The notes under the pieces are model-generated. The model was not told the DNA's origin. It was given only the letters and a program-made list of their open reading frames with translations, and did no database searches. DNA of 64,000 nt. Source: Prostheceraeus crozeri (lineage: Eukaryota; Platyhelminthes; Polycladida; Euryleptidae). Location: assembly GCA_907163375.1 (NCBI GenBank), contig CAJQUW010011252.1, forward strand, positions 62,001-126,000, given 5' to 3'. Positions within the stretch are counted from its first letter, which is position 1. Each line of letters opens with the position of its first letter. Position numbers and translations under genes: made by a program. This document shows, piece by piece, positions 12,601 through 27,600 of the stretch.

Positions 12601-15600
12601 ACAAATTTCACATTCAAAATTATACACAATATATTTATCGCTACACATATATTTAGGTCCAATATGCCACAATGCGTTATTCTTATCCAATATGCCAATA
12701 TTCTTGCGTTTCGTCACTGCCCAATCATTTTTATATTTAATCCAACTGCCTGTTCATTTACTTACCCCTTGATACTGTCCACCGTGACGAAACGCGTCGG
12801 GGAACTTTATCTTGGAAAAAAATAAAAAATCGTCTAAACTGAGGGAGAGCTATTTTTGCTTACATTGAGGAAAATTGAAAAATATACATGATTTTACAAC
12901 TATACAGTAAACAAACTATATACATTGGAGATTTAATTAATACTGAGTTGCTACTTTACCTAATATAATTACTCTATGTGTTGAATATAGTGTTAAAGTT
13001 GACAAGATGTGAAGAATGTATGAAACATATTTTACACTTTTAGAATTTGCATACAGTGCAGCACTGCATCCATCATACATGTAGGAATGGAATTCTGTTA
13101 AGTTGGAAATCATCTCTATATCAAAACAGCAGAAATGAGGTCAAAACATCTTTTGTCTACGTGAATGTTTATTCCCTCTATAATTTCTGCATATTCCATT
13201 CACTTTTTCTACATCTGACATCTCGAATATCATCACGTTTAGAAAGAATTCTGTGTTTTAAATGTTAAATTTGTATTATTTTCTTGTAACCCCAGAGTAA
13301 ATGTGAACTATCTTTTGAACAAAGGTCGTCGGAGGAAAATCAGTCTTTATTGTAGCATCGTCTTTAATAGAAGAAGGTGATAGTCTTTGAAACTTGAGCT
13401 TCTTTATTGACGAGATTCGCTGCCGAAGCCGTATGGGATTGATGAGCATTCATGTCGCTTCTTTCACCTTTCCCTTTCGCGTGACTACGCAAATTCGCAT
13501 ACCTTCGCATGGATATTCTGTCCGATAATATCTCCCTGGACATTCCTATGTCATCTTTGGAGAAATTATAATGACTTGCTGCATAAATGTAGCATATAAT
13601 TGTGTCAGTGGAATTTAGTGTCAAAGAAATAAGTCAGAACACTATGATGTGTCAGCAATGCGTCTGAAAACGTCTGTCTTACACGCAAGTGGAAAACATG
13701 TACCGGTAGATTAATATTTGAGTAAATTTGTGATGCGCAATTGCTTTAGGTACGGCAATTGTAATATCTCGGGTATTTATGAAGCACATTTGATGACTTG
13801 ACACTCCTGGCACTCAACTTAAAGCAGTACAGCAGTATAGCGGCAAATATGCGATTCCACTGTGTAAAACTGCAGCACGTAAAAATTCTTTTTTCATTTC
13901 TATGGCCAGATTGTTTAATGATGGTTTTTCGATGTAAGTGTTTTTTTCTATCAGATCTTCCGTATGTTTCACTTTTGATGCTCTTTACGAGGTTATTTTC
14001 CCAGAAATGTTGACTTATTCTTGTTATGACTTACTTTTTGACTTTTTATGAAATGAAATGTGTTACTTGTATTCCTCACGATTGTCATTATTGAGGTTTG
14101 AAATAAATATACGTTATTATTATTATTATTATTAGTACGGCATCAAAACTTCCACTAACAAATACACATTTAAAAATAGAAGATATATTAGAAGCTAGTG
14201 GCAACATGGAACTTGATGCAAATTTTGATACTTATGAAAAAATGCAGAGGTCAATGCGGATTTTGTGAAAATTATTATCTTCAGAATTTCTTCGGCTTAA
14301 AGCGATAATTCTGCAAAAAATCAAGATAAATTTTGCCAAAAGTTACGAAATTTAGACAAAGGCAAAAAAGGTCTGCCGTCTTCTTCCAACTCTGGAGAAT
14401 GTTCTAAATGACGAGGGAGTCTAGACCTTATTGGCCCCGTTGTTGCTGCCTGCAAGTAGAAGTGACCCTTGCCCAAAAAGCTCGGAATTTGAATTAGCGA
14501 CACTTCCTATTGTATATTTTACATCGATGATAATGAAGACTGAATTATGCTTATATAAAAAATGAAGAAATATTTTCTCTCTATTCTTAAAATATCGTCA
14601 TGCAATTAAGATACTACTTTTAGACAAAAATTGCATATGCAATGCATGTAGGTATATTTTACTTGCATTCATACAGTTTTTAGTTTTATTCAAAAGTCTG
14701 AGGCAGTTGAGAGAACTGAAAAGACGATTTTAATATGCAAAAATTCAAATTCTTGGCAAGCAGGCAGCCATTTTGAAAGAGGATTTTTCAACTATTTCGA
14801 AAAAAAGAGAAGCTTGAAAATAATCGGCACTTTAAAAGATATTTCCTTTTTGGCGATTCTGTATTATCAGAGGGTCATAGATTTCTTAAAATTTGGTTTC
14901 GCTCATGGTATATTTAATTAATTTTTTCTACCCTTCTAAAAAACCATGAGTTGTCTGTTAAGGCACATATTAACCATTGATTCCATACTTCCCTTGTATA
15001 CTTACTTTGCATCGATGACAGTGTCTCCTAAGCTGCTAGGTTGGTCTTATTCAGTCTTAACCATTTTTCGATCGGAAGCACAGCGCAGGTCGAACTTGTA
15101 AATCTTACCAATACAGGAATAAGATCAGATTGAAAATAATTAACATAAAATAACTACTGTAGCGGCTCTTCCAAAAAGTCAATCATTACCGGGTTTTTTC
15201 CAGAAAATCACTGAAAAACAAATCCATAATTCATTGTAGAAATGGAACCTGGTTCAGGGGCAAACCCTGTTTTTTGACACGTTTGCCAAAATCTTTTAGT
15301 GAGTTATAAACAAGGAAAAATTACTAATACTTCCTCGTAAGTCTTGAAATTTTGTACATGGCTTGTCAAATCTGATCAATTCTAAGTATGGTTTTGGGAC
15401 GATATCCACGAGGGTGGAACCGGCCGGGGCCGTGCCGGGCTCGTGTCATCAAAATCGACCCGGCGGTCAGTTTCAACCCTGATATCCACAGTTGATCATT
15501 CCACATGGTATCGTTGGACAGTCATTTATATTGTCAACTATTGACTATTATCCACTGTACAATCTAGAACCATCGCCCATCATTATTTCAGGCCCTGAAG

Positions 15601-18600
15601 TGACGTTAGAGCCCTACAAATGCTATGATTGGGTGATCAAATATGTTTAATAATCATATCAGCTTAATTAATCACAGGAAAGGAATAAGCTTACTCACGG
15701 TGTCCATTTGAAAATTAAATAATATTGAATTTTCAATATGTTCGTTAAGTAATTAATGAATAAAATGCATTTGCCACATGACACAATCTGGCATATACCT
15801 ACACGCCCAAAGCCTACATGTACATGGAGATGTTTTATGATCTCTTGGATTCCTTATATTACCTCAGCCATCAATATTCCGATCATTATATTGACAATGG
15901 AGATTTCGTGTCACTGGAGCACGTATATGTGACAAGGCTGCCGCATTAATCCTAACAGCATCGAACTATGATTCTTCAATTGTAAATTGTTTCACCTTTC
16001 CCATTTTTACAGAAGTCTACGTTCAAGGAAGCACATTAAAATTCGAGGGAATCAACCGTACGATGGAAGGCTCCTATCTATGCGTTGCCAGAAATGGCGT
16101 CTTTCCTGATGCAAAGAAATGGATAATTATCATTGTTCAATGTAAGTGGAGCGAATGTTGAGCGTTCATGTATTCTTTTGAATGTGAAACAAATTTTGAA
16201 AAAAATAACACACAAATTGCTAAAACAAAGGTTTAAGCCATACCTTGTATCATGGTGAATATTGATCGCTTGGTTTTCAATTCCGTGACGATTCACAAAG
16301 AAAACTATCCAAGCAAGCAGTATATGTAGAAAGAGGATAGGATTTCAGTTTTATATCTAAAAATATTTTGTTCAACAATTTTTAAGAAATGACAATCATC
16401 AAAGTTCTCGATGATACAAGCAAGATCTTGAGACTGGTCACATGATGCCTTTTGACGATGTGCGTAGTATTGATGGGCCGAAACAATGGCGAAACAACGG
16501 GTCACGAAAGAAGCCATCTGGACCATAGAGTATGGATATATAGGTAGAGTGTCGACTCAAAAAAGTATCTGTATACAGTGAAAATTTTATATGAAAAGAT
16601 TCAGTTTTTTGCGGAGATTACGTTCCCGAAGTCCAAAAATTATTTGAGCCGTTTCAAAAATGTCAAAATTTTGACAATTTATATAATACCGAGATGACTC
16701 CTATATAAGTAGTATGAAGCAAGTTGGATATCAAAAGGAATGAATATTTGCTAACAAACATCGTAACTAAGCGGAAATTATGCTAATTTGCAAGGGAATT
16801 TCGCGAACCGCATTATAATGGAAGTCTTCATGAAAAGTCGTGATATTATTCGTGCTTTCTTGGCTGAAATTTCAAGTTTTTAGTTCAATTTTCACCGGTA
16901 TGATTTTATGATTCACCAAATTCGATGCTTCATTTCTTGAATCTGAATAGTGATGTGGACCCATTTACATCTTTCAAAGTTAATTGAAATCATTGTCTTT
17001 GATTATGTGATTTTGCTCTACCAGTGGCAGGTTGGCTATGATATGATCACGTTAAAGAAAATACTCTTGAAGTTGAGCATGAAAGTAATAGAAACCTATC
17101 GAATTGCTAATTTAACAAACATTAAATCTCCAAGGCTGTCATGAGAATCTGTGAAATACCATCATTCCTTCTGCATTACAATCATGATCACTCAATTCCG
17201 TTGTAATTTCTGCAAAACTGCAAAAATTTGCATATCTCACATGTGGTGACAATACCACCTGTATCTCCCTTGAGTTCATTTAATAAAATCGAAAGTGTAT
17301 ACACATTGGGGATTTAATAAATGCGGAGTTACCACTCTACCTAATATACTTACTCTATGATCTGGACAAAGAAGCTGGATTAGGTTGACTTAGGATCTTC
17401 TTTTGATACAGCATTGTAATCCATTATCGCATGCATTTTTTTTCAAGCAATTTTGACTTTATAAACATGTTGCTCTCATCTTATTGTTATTCTCTTATCA
17501 GTATTATATTAGCATTGACTCATTTTGTAAAGAGACTATTGTCGTCCATTATATGGACACTTTTCATTGGTTTATGTGAATCTCACAATAAATCATACAG
17601 CGCATGATTATGATGCTCGACGGACCTCAAAATCAACAGCAGAGAGGACCTTCCGATCATGTCACATACCGCTTGTCCTTCAATCTTCAGTAAGATTAAA
17701 GTTTTCTTTCCATCGATTGTATCCATACTGAGCTGTGAAGCGCCCCGATCTGTCGGGGGCCGATTCACCACTCCATCTGTAATTTCTAAAGTACATCTCC
17801 CAAAGACATAGGATTGACGGCAAAGCGGGTGTGAGGTTCCAGTGATGGTGTCCGCTTCCTCTAAGTACCTCGTCTTCATGCTAAAAATGAGCAATCCATA
17901 GTCATAATCACCAATTTTGAACGATTTTTGAAAATTTTGAAATGTGCCGATTTTGATGTGAAGCAGCTCAATAATTGCTATTTACAATGACAACTGGTTC
18001 AGAGTGCTGAGAACTTGCTTTTGATTGAAAAGGTGACTGATAACATTGATTTGTACATGGAAATGGTAGATGTATTCGATTTATGTTTGATTGGTGAGGC
18101 CACAGAATTAGATTGCATACCGGTAACACTTTGCTAGAAGTTCAAACTGATTCGAAAGATGGCACAGGCAGGAAATTACTAAGTGGACAAATAGAAATTT
18201 TTTTTACCAAGCAGAGATAGGAAAAATAGTCGTGCATCGCTTGCGGATTGCTGCGAATTCCTTCAAAATGCTTCGATCGCCAAGACTCCTTCATATTCGA
18301 AGAATTCAGATCATCGTGCAAATGTTTTCTCGGTAATGTTAGCCTTTCTGATCATTATTTAAAAAGTCAGCAGATGCACGAAGAACGTTTACAAACTTCT
18401 CTGTAAAACTTGACATCGTTTGTGTCTCTTTGCTGTGTGATCCGGTTGATAACAGTCACTGTAACTTCGCACAATTTGGCGTGTTAAATTTTTAACTGTC
18501 TGCTCATTGTTCGATTGCTATGGTATTATGTCAGCAGATTGTGCCACCTCATTAGCGTTACATGTTCCAAAGCTTCCTTTATAGTTAAACAGAAGAAGAG

Positions 18601-21600
18601 ACGACCTGTCTAATTCTGTGGGTGAGGCCTTTCAGCCTCTTCAGGCGCATGTTCGCAAGGCTTGCACGGTATGAAATGCTCAAGAGGTCTGACAAGCTAA
18701 AACAGGGCAACAGGCAGAATCTATGCGAAGTGCAATTAGTATTCTCTCATAAAAAGAACGAATAAGACGCAATACGGATGAAACAAATGCAAGTAGAAAG
18801 AAAGAAGGTCAAAATGGAAAAAGTCAAAAAACTTCCAGTGGTCACTATACTGTATTTCATGTTGTTGAAAAACTGAACTTTTTGTGGAAGATTGTCATTC
18901 AAAAGAAGCCATTTCAATGTATCTGCAATGTATTTTTTCCACTCTAAATAGCTTCAAATGTGGTTTTATAAAGGATACAGGTTACTTTCATATCCAAAAG
19001 AACTCAAATGACTAGGATAGGAATAGACACAAAAATGACTACTTGTATTTGCCAGCATTACGAAAATTTTGGTGAGTATTTTGTATTTGCTAAACATAAG
19101 GATTTACCCTCTATACGTACACTGCATTTCATGTGTTCGGCATAATAGGTGATCATGATATAATTCATAAACTTCTATTGATGAAATGTAGTACTCATGT
19201 TGAAAATTGATGCATTCCTTAGAAAGTTGTCATACAAAATGTTTGCAAAATATGACGAAATTCTGGACTTCAAGAAAATACTTTCCAATAAAGGTAATTT
19301 ATTTGACTTTCCATTGGCCAAATCCGACTTTTGGTGAAATGTTTGAAATGGCGCAAAATTTAGAAGTCCCAAATCAAATGCGTAGACCGGTTGGGTTAGT
19401 TTTGCGAGGACTACAGCAAAAACGGCGACAGAGGGCGGATCGCCCCAAACCACCGATATAAATGGTGTTGGTGCCATAGAGTAGGTATCTAGTCGGTAGA
19501 GTGTCGACTCAAGAAAGTGTCATCATACAGTGAAAATTTGTGTATCAAAATATTCAGTTTTTGCGGACACTTTCTCATTAGACACTTTGCGCTTAAGAAA
19601 ATACTGCAATTAGTAAGGCTGCATGAGCATTAAAGCAATAGTAACCCTATCGAATTGCTAGCTTAGCAAACTAATACGACAATATTAGAAATTATTTCAA
19701 AACCAAGATGAAAAAATGAATAAACCCATTTGCGTCCAGACGTTTGCAAAAGCTTTGAAAGAACTTTCTTGTTCTTCCAGTTCCTCCGCAAGTGACGATG
19801 GTGAATCCGAAGATAGGACAACAACGAGGTCACTTAACTATCCTTCAGTGTCGAGTTTGGGGCAATCCAGTCGGAAAAATGTCATGGGAATTCAACGGCA
19901 GACCTTTAAGTCGAATTCCACCATGTCATCAACATATGGAAGGAGAAAAGCTATGCGAAGGTGAAATTTACTCTTTTACTGTTCTTCTGACTTTTCATTC
20001 AGATTCTCTATAAATTCAATGACAGAGCCCTGATATTTGGTCAGAATTCTAAATGTAATATCAAGCAATCAAAATTAGAGGTGCACCGAACCTCGATTTT
20101 TAAGGTTCGGTCGAACCTGGAGGCATGTTTTCGGAGGTGGGAACGGTTTGGGAGGACCGCCGCCCCTGCCTGCTTCCATCTTGGGGCGAGATGTTATCGT
20201 TTTACATCAGAGCACACGATGAACTTCGTACGTGACCGTTATTCGCTTTGCTAAGTCAATTTATGTTTCCAATGCATATTAATGCAGTTTCAACGTTCCT
20301 TTTCTTGCCTCTATGCCTCACTCTATCGCAGGCCAACGCAAAAGTCGCTTGGAGATTATTGAGTACAAAACTACAATCCGAAGTTCCCAATAAAATTCCG
20401 AACATGATTGCGAACCTAAGATTAATTGCGATTACTCCCCTGAAAACAGAAAATGCATGGCATTCACATCAAATGACTTGCATCCCTTCTTTCCCCTAAC
20501 CTGCTGAGATTCAGGCTGAAGATACGATGGTAAGATATCGAAGCTTGTGGATTCTGTAAGAGACGTACATGTCAGTAAACCGCAACAAGGATTTAAATTG
20601 ATTTACTTTATTAATCATAATAATAAGTGATCACAATTACTTAATAAGATTAAATTGGACGCCTCTCCTTCCGAGGAAGAAATTATGCTAGTTCTCTGAT
20701 TTACATTTTTTGATTATGGATTCTATATGTTCTATATGAACATCTAGCAGTGTTGAATGTAAAGCAATTGCAACTACTTCTCAATTACATGCCTAAAGAT
20801 ATGATTGATTTCAATTACAAATTACTCATCGAAAAATGCAGTTGGCTACAAGTTTTTGGAATAAGATGACCATCAGCACAAATCGTGATTAACAATCATT
20901 AATATGCAGAAGTTTAATAACAATAATGTAGACATATGATTAATAGAAAAGACAGAAACGAGTAGTAATAACAGTAACAGACACATTCAGAATCCACAAA
21001 GAAACATGGAGAAACTGCCAAAATAAAAAGGAAGTGGAGGTCTATTTCAGGTGGCGGTCTAGTATAGGGTTTACGGTAACATGCATGTCCACTTGAAAAT
21101 TTTTTCTACAGTTCCATGAATTGTTTTAGAAATCGATCCAAGTGTTTACTGATCAATACAAACAGCGTCTGATCCAAATTCTTACAAAGTCCTAAGTTTT
21201 CTTGAGCTATAATGACGCAAGGCGATGTCATGTTAAAAAACATTACAGCAATTTACATTTTTTGTAGAAATTACCAAGCCTTTCGAAGACTCTCGACGGA
21301 CATCTGTCGATCTGACGATTAGGAACATTACATCACACGATTATGGGACTTATACGTGTGTATCCTCTTCTATAATGGGCGTTGGTCGAGGATCAACGGT
21401 TTTACATGGTGAGTAGAAAGTAATAAACCTTTGAGTAGAGCGAGTTAATATTTAAGTAAAGTGAGACTGTTACACAAACCTACCATTTATATTATCATTA
21501 TCTGAAAATCGATTATAGCCAAAATCAGTCAATCTTTACCTGTCAATAAAATGACAGTGCCTTCATCGCCCATTATAATGTATCTTGTACTTTTCTCATT

Positions 21601-24600
21601 GACAGAATGCCTTCGATGTGATTTTAATTCATCCATAGATCTCAATAAAATATACCAGCGCTAAATGTGGCACATTATTTTATCCAAACCAAAAGAGCGA
21701 AGCGACATATGACCATGTTCCGATAACATCGGGTATCAGCAGTAAATGTTTCAATGAATTTCTTCATCACCAACATTGTAAATGTTCTATGATGCATAAT
21801 GATCATGGTACCCCCAACGATCGATGTTTCCAAAACTGTGGAAAGTGCGGAATGCTACCAACTTGAAGTCTTTCACCGCCGCTGCCATATCATGAAGAGG
21901 CCATGTAACGAATCAGGAGGTCATGAGGTGGTCTGGCCTAGAAGATTTGACGGGCACATCGAGCAGGAGAAAGATCTGATTTGTTGGCCACATCCTCTGT
22001 ATTTCTCAGGGCCGTTCATCCCTTATTGCAGTTCATGACAAAGTTGATCTTCGATGAAGACAGCTGCTATCCAATGCGAGAGACCAGTCCTTTGAATTTC
22101 CTGTTTTTGGAAGGCCATAATCTTCATATAAATCTGTCATTTTAGTGACAGTAGCGCATGCGTGTGTTTTGAAAGCGAAGTGACAATCCGAGATTTTTGT
22201 GGTCAATGGCGTGCAAATATCGTGTCCAATTTGATGCATTTGTTAAATTTCGTACATGTCATGGAATTCCTCCTGTCACTTAATGATCTTTTTTAATTCT
22301 AGTTCATTGTATTATGCGAGATGATTTAGGAATTCAAGGCGCTGTGTTTAGCGGCTTAGGAATTCTATGATTGCACATGAATGATGAATTGAATTGAATT
22401 CGATGAGCTTTTCTTTGTAGATGAAAATTATACTTCATCGACTCCAAGTGAGTTCCACAAAGCATTAAAAATTTTGGTGATAAATTGGTCTTCTGAATAA
22501 GTAAAAAGAGCAAGAACCTTCAAAATTTGAAGAGTAAATAAGCGCATCTCTTCCAAACTGATAACCAACGACCTTCATTGATGCACAGATAATGCTCGAC
22601 TAATATATTTAAAGAGGCAATTTGCGTTTGAATTCTAGTCGTGATTACAATGCTTGCTTGATTGGCGTGTTTGGAAGCCAAATCAGCATTCCATTATTAT
22701 CGCCTGATGATTATGATTCCCTCTTTTCAGAATTGTATAAAGAGCGGATAAAGGAGGATCGATACCGGAATAAAAGTGAGTAGATAAATTGTATTAAATT
22801 TTACTTAAAAATAATCGTAAATATGGAGCACTCGACCATGATTATTGCAAATTCTGCTGCCTTGTTCACTAGCAGCAACGTCTGCTTACATGTAGGCTTA
22901 CCTTCCACGATCATGGGTGCAAAGAGTGAGTGCAAAGAAAGAAGATATATTGCACATCTCTGTCAATAATCTTCCAGATTCTTTAACGAGAGTGTATAGC
23001 AGAGCACTATTCTTACAAAATTTACAAAATCCTTTAAAGATTATGGAAGCGTTGAGTGCTAAAATCCTTGTTATTATTACTATATAAGCCAGTGGTAGAT
23101 AATAATAATAAAGCTGCTATTCCTAATTGGCTTACAAATCAATAATAATTGAGGGATGGCCAACAGAAAATGTCGCATGTTTATATTTGCCCACTGGATC
23201 AGTTCTCAAACGCTCATTCATCTGACTATCAGAACAGCTGGATTTGAATGCATAAACTCATTCTGATTGGAACTAGTAGACAATCACATATTTCAGTAGT
23301 TTGATCAGTATTAAGCGGTTTAATATTTCGTCAGAATACGATTTCTGAAAAGATTTAAGCAACGTTTTGTCACATTTTAGTATAAAGAAATATTGAAATG
23401 AACTTTCTATCCATTATCTTCAATTTTCTATCTGCTTCCATTATCTATGTTTTTCAATAATAAACTTTAGCCCATTGAACGCTGAGCAATTTTCAAAATT
23501 AAGTCTTATTAAATTATGCTGCTCAATGTTGTCTGAAAAACTTCGAGTTGAAATATTGCGAGAACAGTGTAGCGGCGTTGAATGTGTAGAAGATACAGGA
23601 TTAAGATCAATTTTGCTCATCTACGAACTATTGGCTCCGACTTGTTGCATTTATCACAAAATCAGATGTTTAATTGCTACAGATCATTTGCACAAATAAT
23701 GGTGTGAACACAGAATCAGATTCATCTGCGCGCGCGCGTCTTCGGTTTCCCAGAATAGAAGTTTCGCATCTGTTCTTAGCATCGAAATGGCACACCCCAT
23801 CACAGTAAGACAATTTGTTCCTTCTCGAATGGATAATTCGTATACTGCTTATTATTGGGAATCGCAAACAATAAGCTGTTTGGCTGCCCAGAGTAGGGAT
23901 CAAAGACTGAATCCCGGGATCAAGAAAAGTCGGAATTTTGTAGACAGGCTCTAGTCCCGGGTCTTCACTCAACCAAGCCCGAATCTCAGGAAATTGCAGA
24001 TTGAAAATGCAAAAATCAGGAATTCGCAACTGCTCTCTGTCATTCTCAACATTACAAGCTTTGACCCGGGATCTATATCAACATATAATAAGCATACCAT
24101 CTGTAGCTACAAGCAAAATGGCAAGATAATGAAAATCACAAGTGTTTCCTCAATGCACTGAAATTGAGGTCATACAATTCATAATCATTTCAATCATGTT
24201 CGTGTTTTCCGGATTGTTAACACTGTGGACCAATAAAGATGCTATGACTTATTAGCACGTTTAGATTCCAAAATCCCAAGCTCGGGATTACGCAATTGAA
24301 GAGCTTTTATATACCTTTTTGCCGTAAGCTAAACTAATGCTGTGAATAACACAACTGATCAAATGAAAATAATTCTTCCTGAACAAATTAATCCCGGGAT
24401 TGAGTTAATTGGAGGCAATTCATGTAAACAAAAAATGTGGTCTAATGAGCAATTTGTCTCCTAAAGATCTCAATTCCGAGGATTTGCTCGATTCCTAATC
24501 CCGGTTGAACTTCCTCGCCAATTAACTTCTTCAAATTGGGCATGCTTTCAAATATTATTGGCTTTGGCAAATGACAAGCTCAAATTTAAGTATATACCTT

Positions 24601-27600
24601 CATTCTAAAAGTCTCATTGAAAGCGTGACGTTGACGATTATATTAAAGTGCGAAGAGTCTATAACCATCGTATGTGGACTTCTGGTAGTTTTATCTTCGA
24701 CAATTAGTCTCACTGTAAACGGAATACAGCTATATTGTAAAATTTCTCAATCCCGGGATTGGAATCCTTAGTCCAGAGCCAGTGAGTGAGTGGCGTGCGT
24801 ACTGTGATATCATTTCGTTCACACAAAACACACATCGCTGTCAGACTATACATTCACTGTATGTGCTATGCAGTGAGGAATGCTGAGAAGGGGATGGTGA
24901 AATCATCAGGTGAACTAATTTTCGTGCGCCTTCCATTTTCTTCAATAATTATCGGATCGACCAACATTATGAAGAAGCTTGTTCGCAATTATCTGAATTC
25001 TTCGAATCTGAAGGAATTATGGCAATCGAAGCACTTTGCTGGAATTCACAGTATTCCGCAAGTGACGCACGAATTTTTTCCATATCTGTCACGTATTAGG
25101 AATTCCTTTTTCCCAATTAGTAAGTTCCGCGATGTGCCGTCGATTTCGAATAAATCTGACTTCTAGTAAATCGAAGCAGATAAACAAAACATCTAATTCT
25201 GTGGATGTGTACAATAAGTATATACATATTCTTTATATGCAACATGTCGAAGAAGTTTTATACGTTGACTTTGATGCAATATATCCTATGACTATAATAA
25301 GAGTGAGGTGAGTCAGTTTATTAGGTCAATTCAATGAATAAGACGAAATATAAGAGAAAGATGAAGTAAGATATGTCCAATAAAGTGCTCTTGTGTCGAT
25401 TCAAGAAGAAATTTCAGCGACTATCATGATGAAGCTGAATCGGAATATACCCTTTTGCATGCTCTTTGCCATACAGAATATTTTCATGCTTAGAATATCT
25501 CCCCTTGTAGAGGTTCCAATCACGTCACCATCTACAGGTGAGAAATACCAAATGTTCAAATATTTCGATGATATTGTAATGTGGGCATGGATAAAGATTT
25601 CCAATCACGGACCAAATCACGGATCCAGTGAACCTTTCGAGCCGAGCTTCATGGTGCACTGGAAATCAGAATTGAAGAAATAATTGAATGAAGTTCTGAG
25701 GGTATACAGCTTCTTTCAAATTGTGGGACAAGTCTTAGACATAGAAAAGTCATATAATAATAATCATACTTGTTTATTCATCAGAATGAAAATCACACAA
25801 GATAAGGTAAGTTGTACAAAATCAAAGGAAATTCATGCACATGCGAATGAACAAATCGTTTAACGTTCGTGAAATAAGTCACATAAACCAGTGAAAGTAT
25901 ATCAGCAAGAAGTTAGGATCAATAAATTAAATCAACATTCGATTATAGAGTGCAATACAAATTGGCACAAATGATTTAAATCGTCTTTCTGATCTACATA
26001 GCGGTACAGCGTAGTGATGCGAATGCTGTAACAAAGGCGGCAGTAAAGAATGAAGAATGTGGCTAGCATTCGACATAGAAGAAAAGAGTTTCAATGACTG
26101 AGTTTGTCTTCTTGTAGAGAGGAGTGGAAAATTATTACAATCACAATGGAGTCCACACACAACATGATGGAAACGCCTTTGAGTCTTCTCCAGCTTCCGA
26201 CTATTCCCATCATTGATGCCGATAAAAAGTGGATTGCAATACTCAAAAATTGGCAGCACGTAATGCTTGTAAATACAAATAAGGTCATTCTTCGGTAGCA
26301 ATTTTTTCAAGGATCGGATTAGGAACAAGCTTTGTGCCGCCTTCTTGCATTGATTGTCGGTATGAATGTCCCATGATAGACGCTGATCATAAGTAATACC
26401 AAGGACCTTGAGGGAATTGAGAAAGGACGTATCAAATGCGAATGACTGCTTCTTCATAATCATTATTTTAGCTTTGCTTTCGTTTGAGGTGAGGCCGTTT
26501 TGTTGACACCAGGCATTTGCGTGACGTATTTCCTCATCGATAAGTTGCTGCGTAATTGTTGTACACGCGCGTTCGACTGGAATTAATGAAATAATATCAT
26601 CAGCATATTTTATCATCCTATAATTAGCGTTTGACGGAGACAAGGTACCCATATGCGCTGAAAAGAGGAATGGGGCGATGACGGAGCCTTGAGGCACTCC
26701 AGACAGGACACAGGTTTCGTCAGTCACAAAATTCGGATCCAGTACTGCTCTCTGGCGTCGATCCTGCAAATAGTTGACACACCATTGAACGAAGGCTGGT
26801 GGGAGATTTCCATTTTTCAACGTTTCAACCAAGCAACCATGATTAAGAGAATCGAAAGCTTTTGAAATATCGAAGCTTACGATGATAACTCCGGCTGTGT
26901 CGACGTGGTCCAGACTTTTTGCTATGTAATCATGGATGGTAATATGAGCATGGAGGGTTGATGTTTGAGGCTTAAAACCAAACTGATTAGGTCCATACAT
27001 GATTAGTAGTTGCTGCTTCACTGACTGTAATGCGAAACGTTCAAGAATTTTCGCAAAAATAGGTAACTTTGAGATAGGTCTAAATTCGTTTATGGAAGCT
27101 CGAGGAGATTTCGGGACTGGAGTTATATCAGCCAATTTCCATATCGTGGGCACATGCATAGTTTGGATGGAAAGGCAAATCAGGTGAATAAGAGGAGGAG
27201 CCAACACCTTACAAGCAGCCTTCAGGAGACGAGGCGAGAGATGGTCACTTCCTGAGGACTTCTTGGTATTCAACTTGCAGAGAGACTGTTCAATCAAAGG
27301 TACAGTTACATCTACATTCCAGGAGGATACCAAAGAACCTACGGGTAGACGAAATTCCAGTTCCTCCCAGTCAGTTGGTTCAGAAAAATTCTTGGCAAAT
27401 GTGTCATTGATCTGCATGCAGCTTCAACAGGAGACTGAAATTGTGAAGTCACTTTATGCAAAGGATCCTTTTTGCTCTTGTTAGAAATGTTGTTTACAAT
27501 ATTCCATAATACCATTTTTGTTATTGCGAGTATGAGACGCCCAAATCGATTTCACACGTTCAATCTGAGTTTTTATCTTAAGCTTGTAATGATTATTAAG

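Larger units (their letters stand above)
12163..12880 (-). mobile_element. Penelope-like element remnant 2, inverted terminal repeats
   Basis: Arms 12163-12332 and 12712-12880 (about 170 bp) are inverted copies. Between them the minus strand encodes the end of a GIY-YIG endonuclease: CHKNYIGQT, then an RHDEHRRS stretch, LSEHSLTDHADK and VEARFIALNKPQISRKHELI. This is the C-terminal module of Penelope-like retroelements. The reverse transcriptase is absent. It is broken and old, and lies in CATAGAGTA copy 3. Inverted terminal repeats are a known configuration for truncated PLEs. Confidence 0.75.
10948..12978 (+). mobile_element. CATAGAGTA family, copy 3, carrying a LINE and a PLE
   Basis: The left end is CATACACAGTAAG and the right end TACTCTATG, with 8-bp duplications TGTTGAAC (10940-10947) and TGTTGAAT (12979-12986). 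Comparison with the copy at 16524 shows two later insertions, a LINE fragment (about 11125-11560) and a PLE (12163-12880). Removing them leaves about 880 bp, the usual length. It sits in the same host intron and is more diverged than copies 2 and 4, so it is likely older. Confidence 0.8.

Noticed and set aside
14137-14330. Open stretch after the (TTA)n tract as a transposase piece
   Set aside because: Frame breaks soon after and no catalytic motif was recognised.
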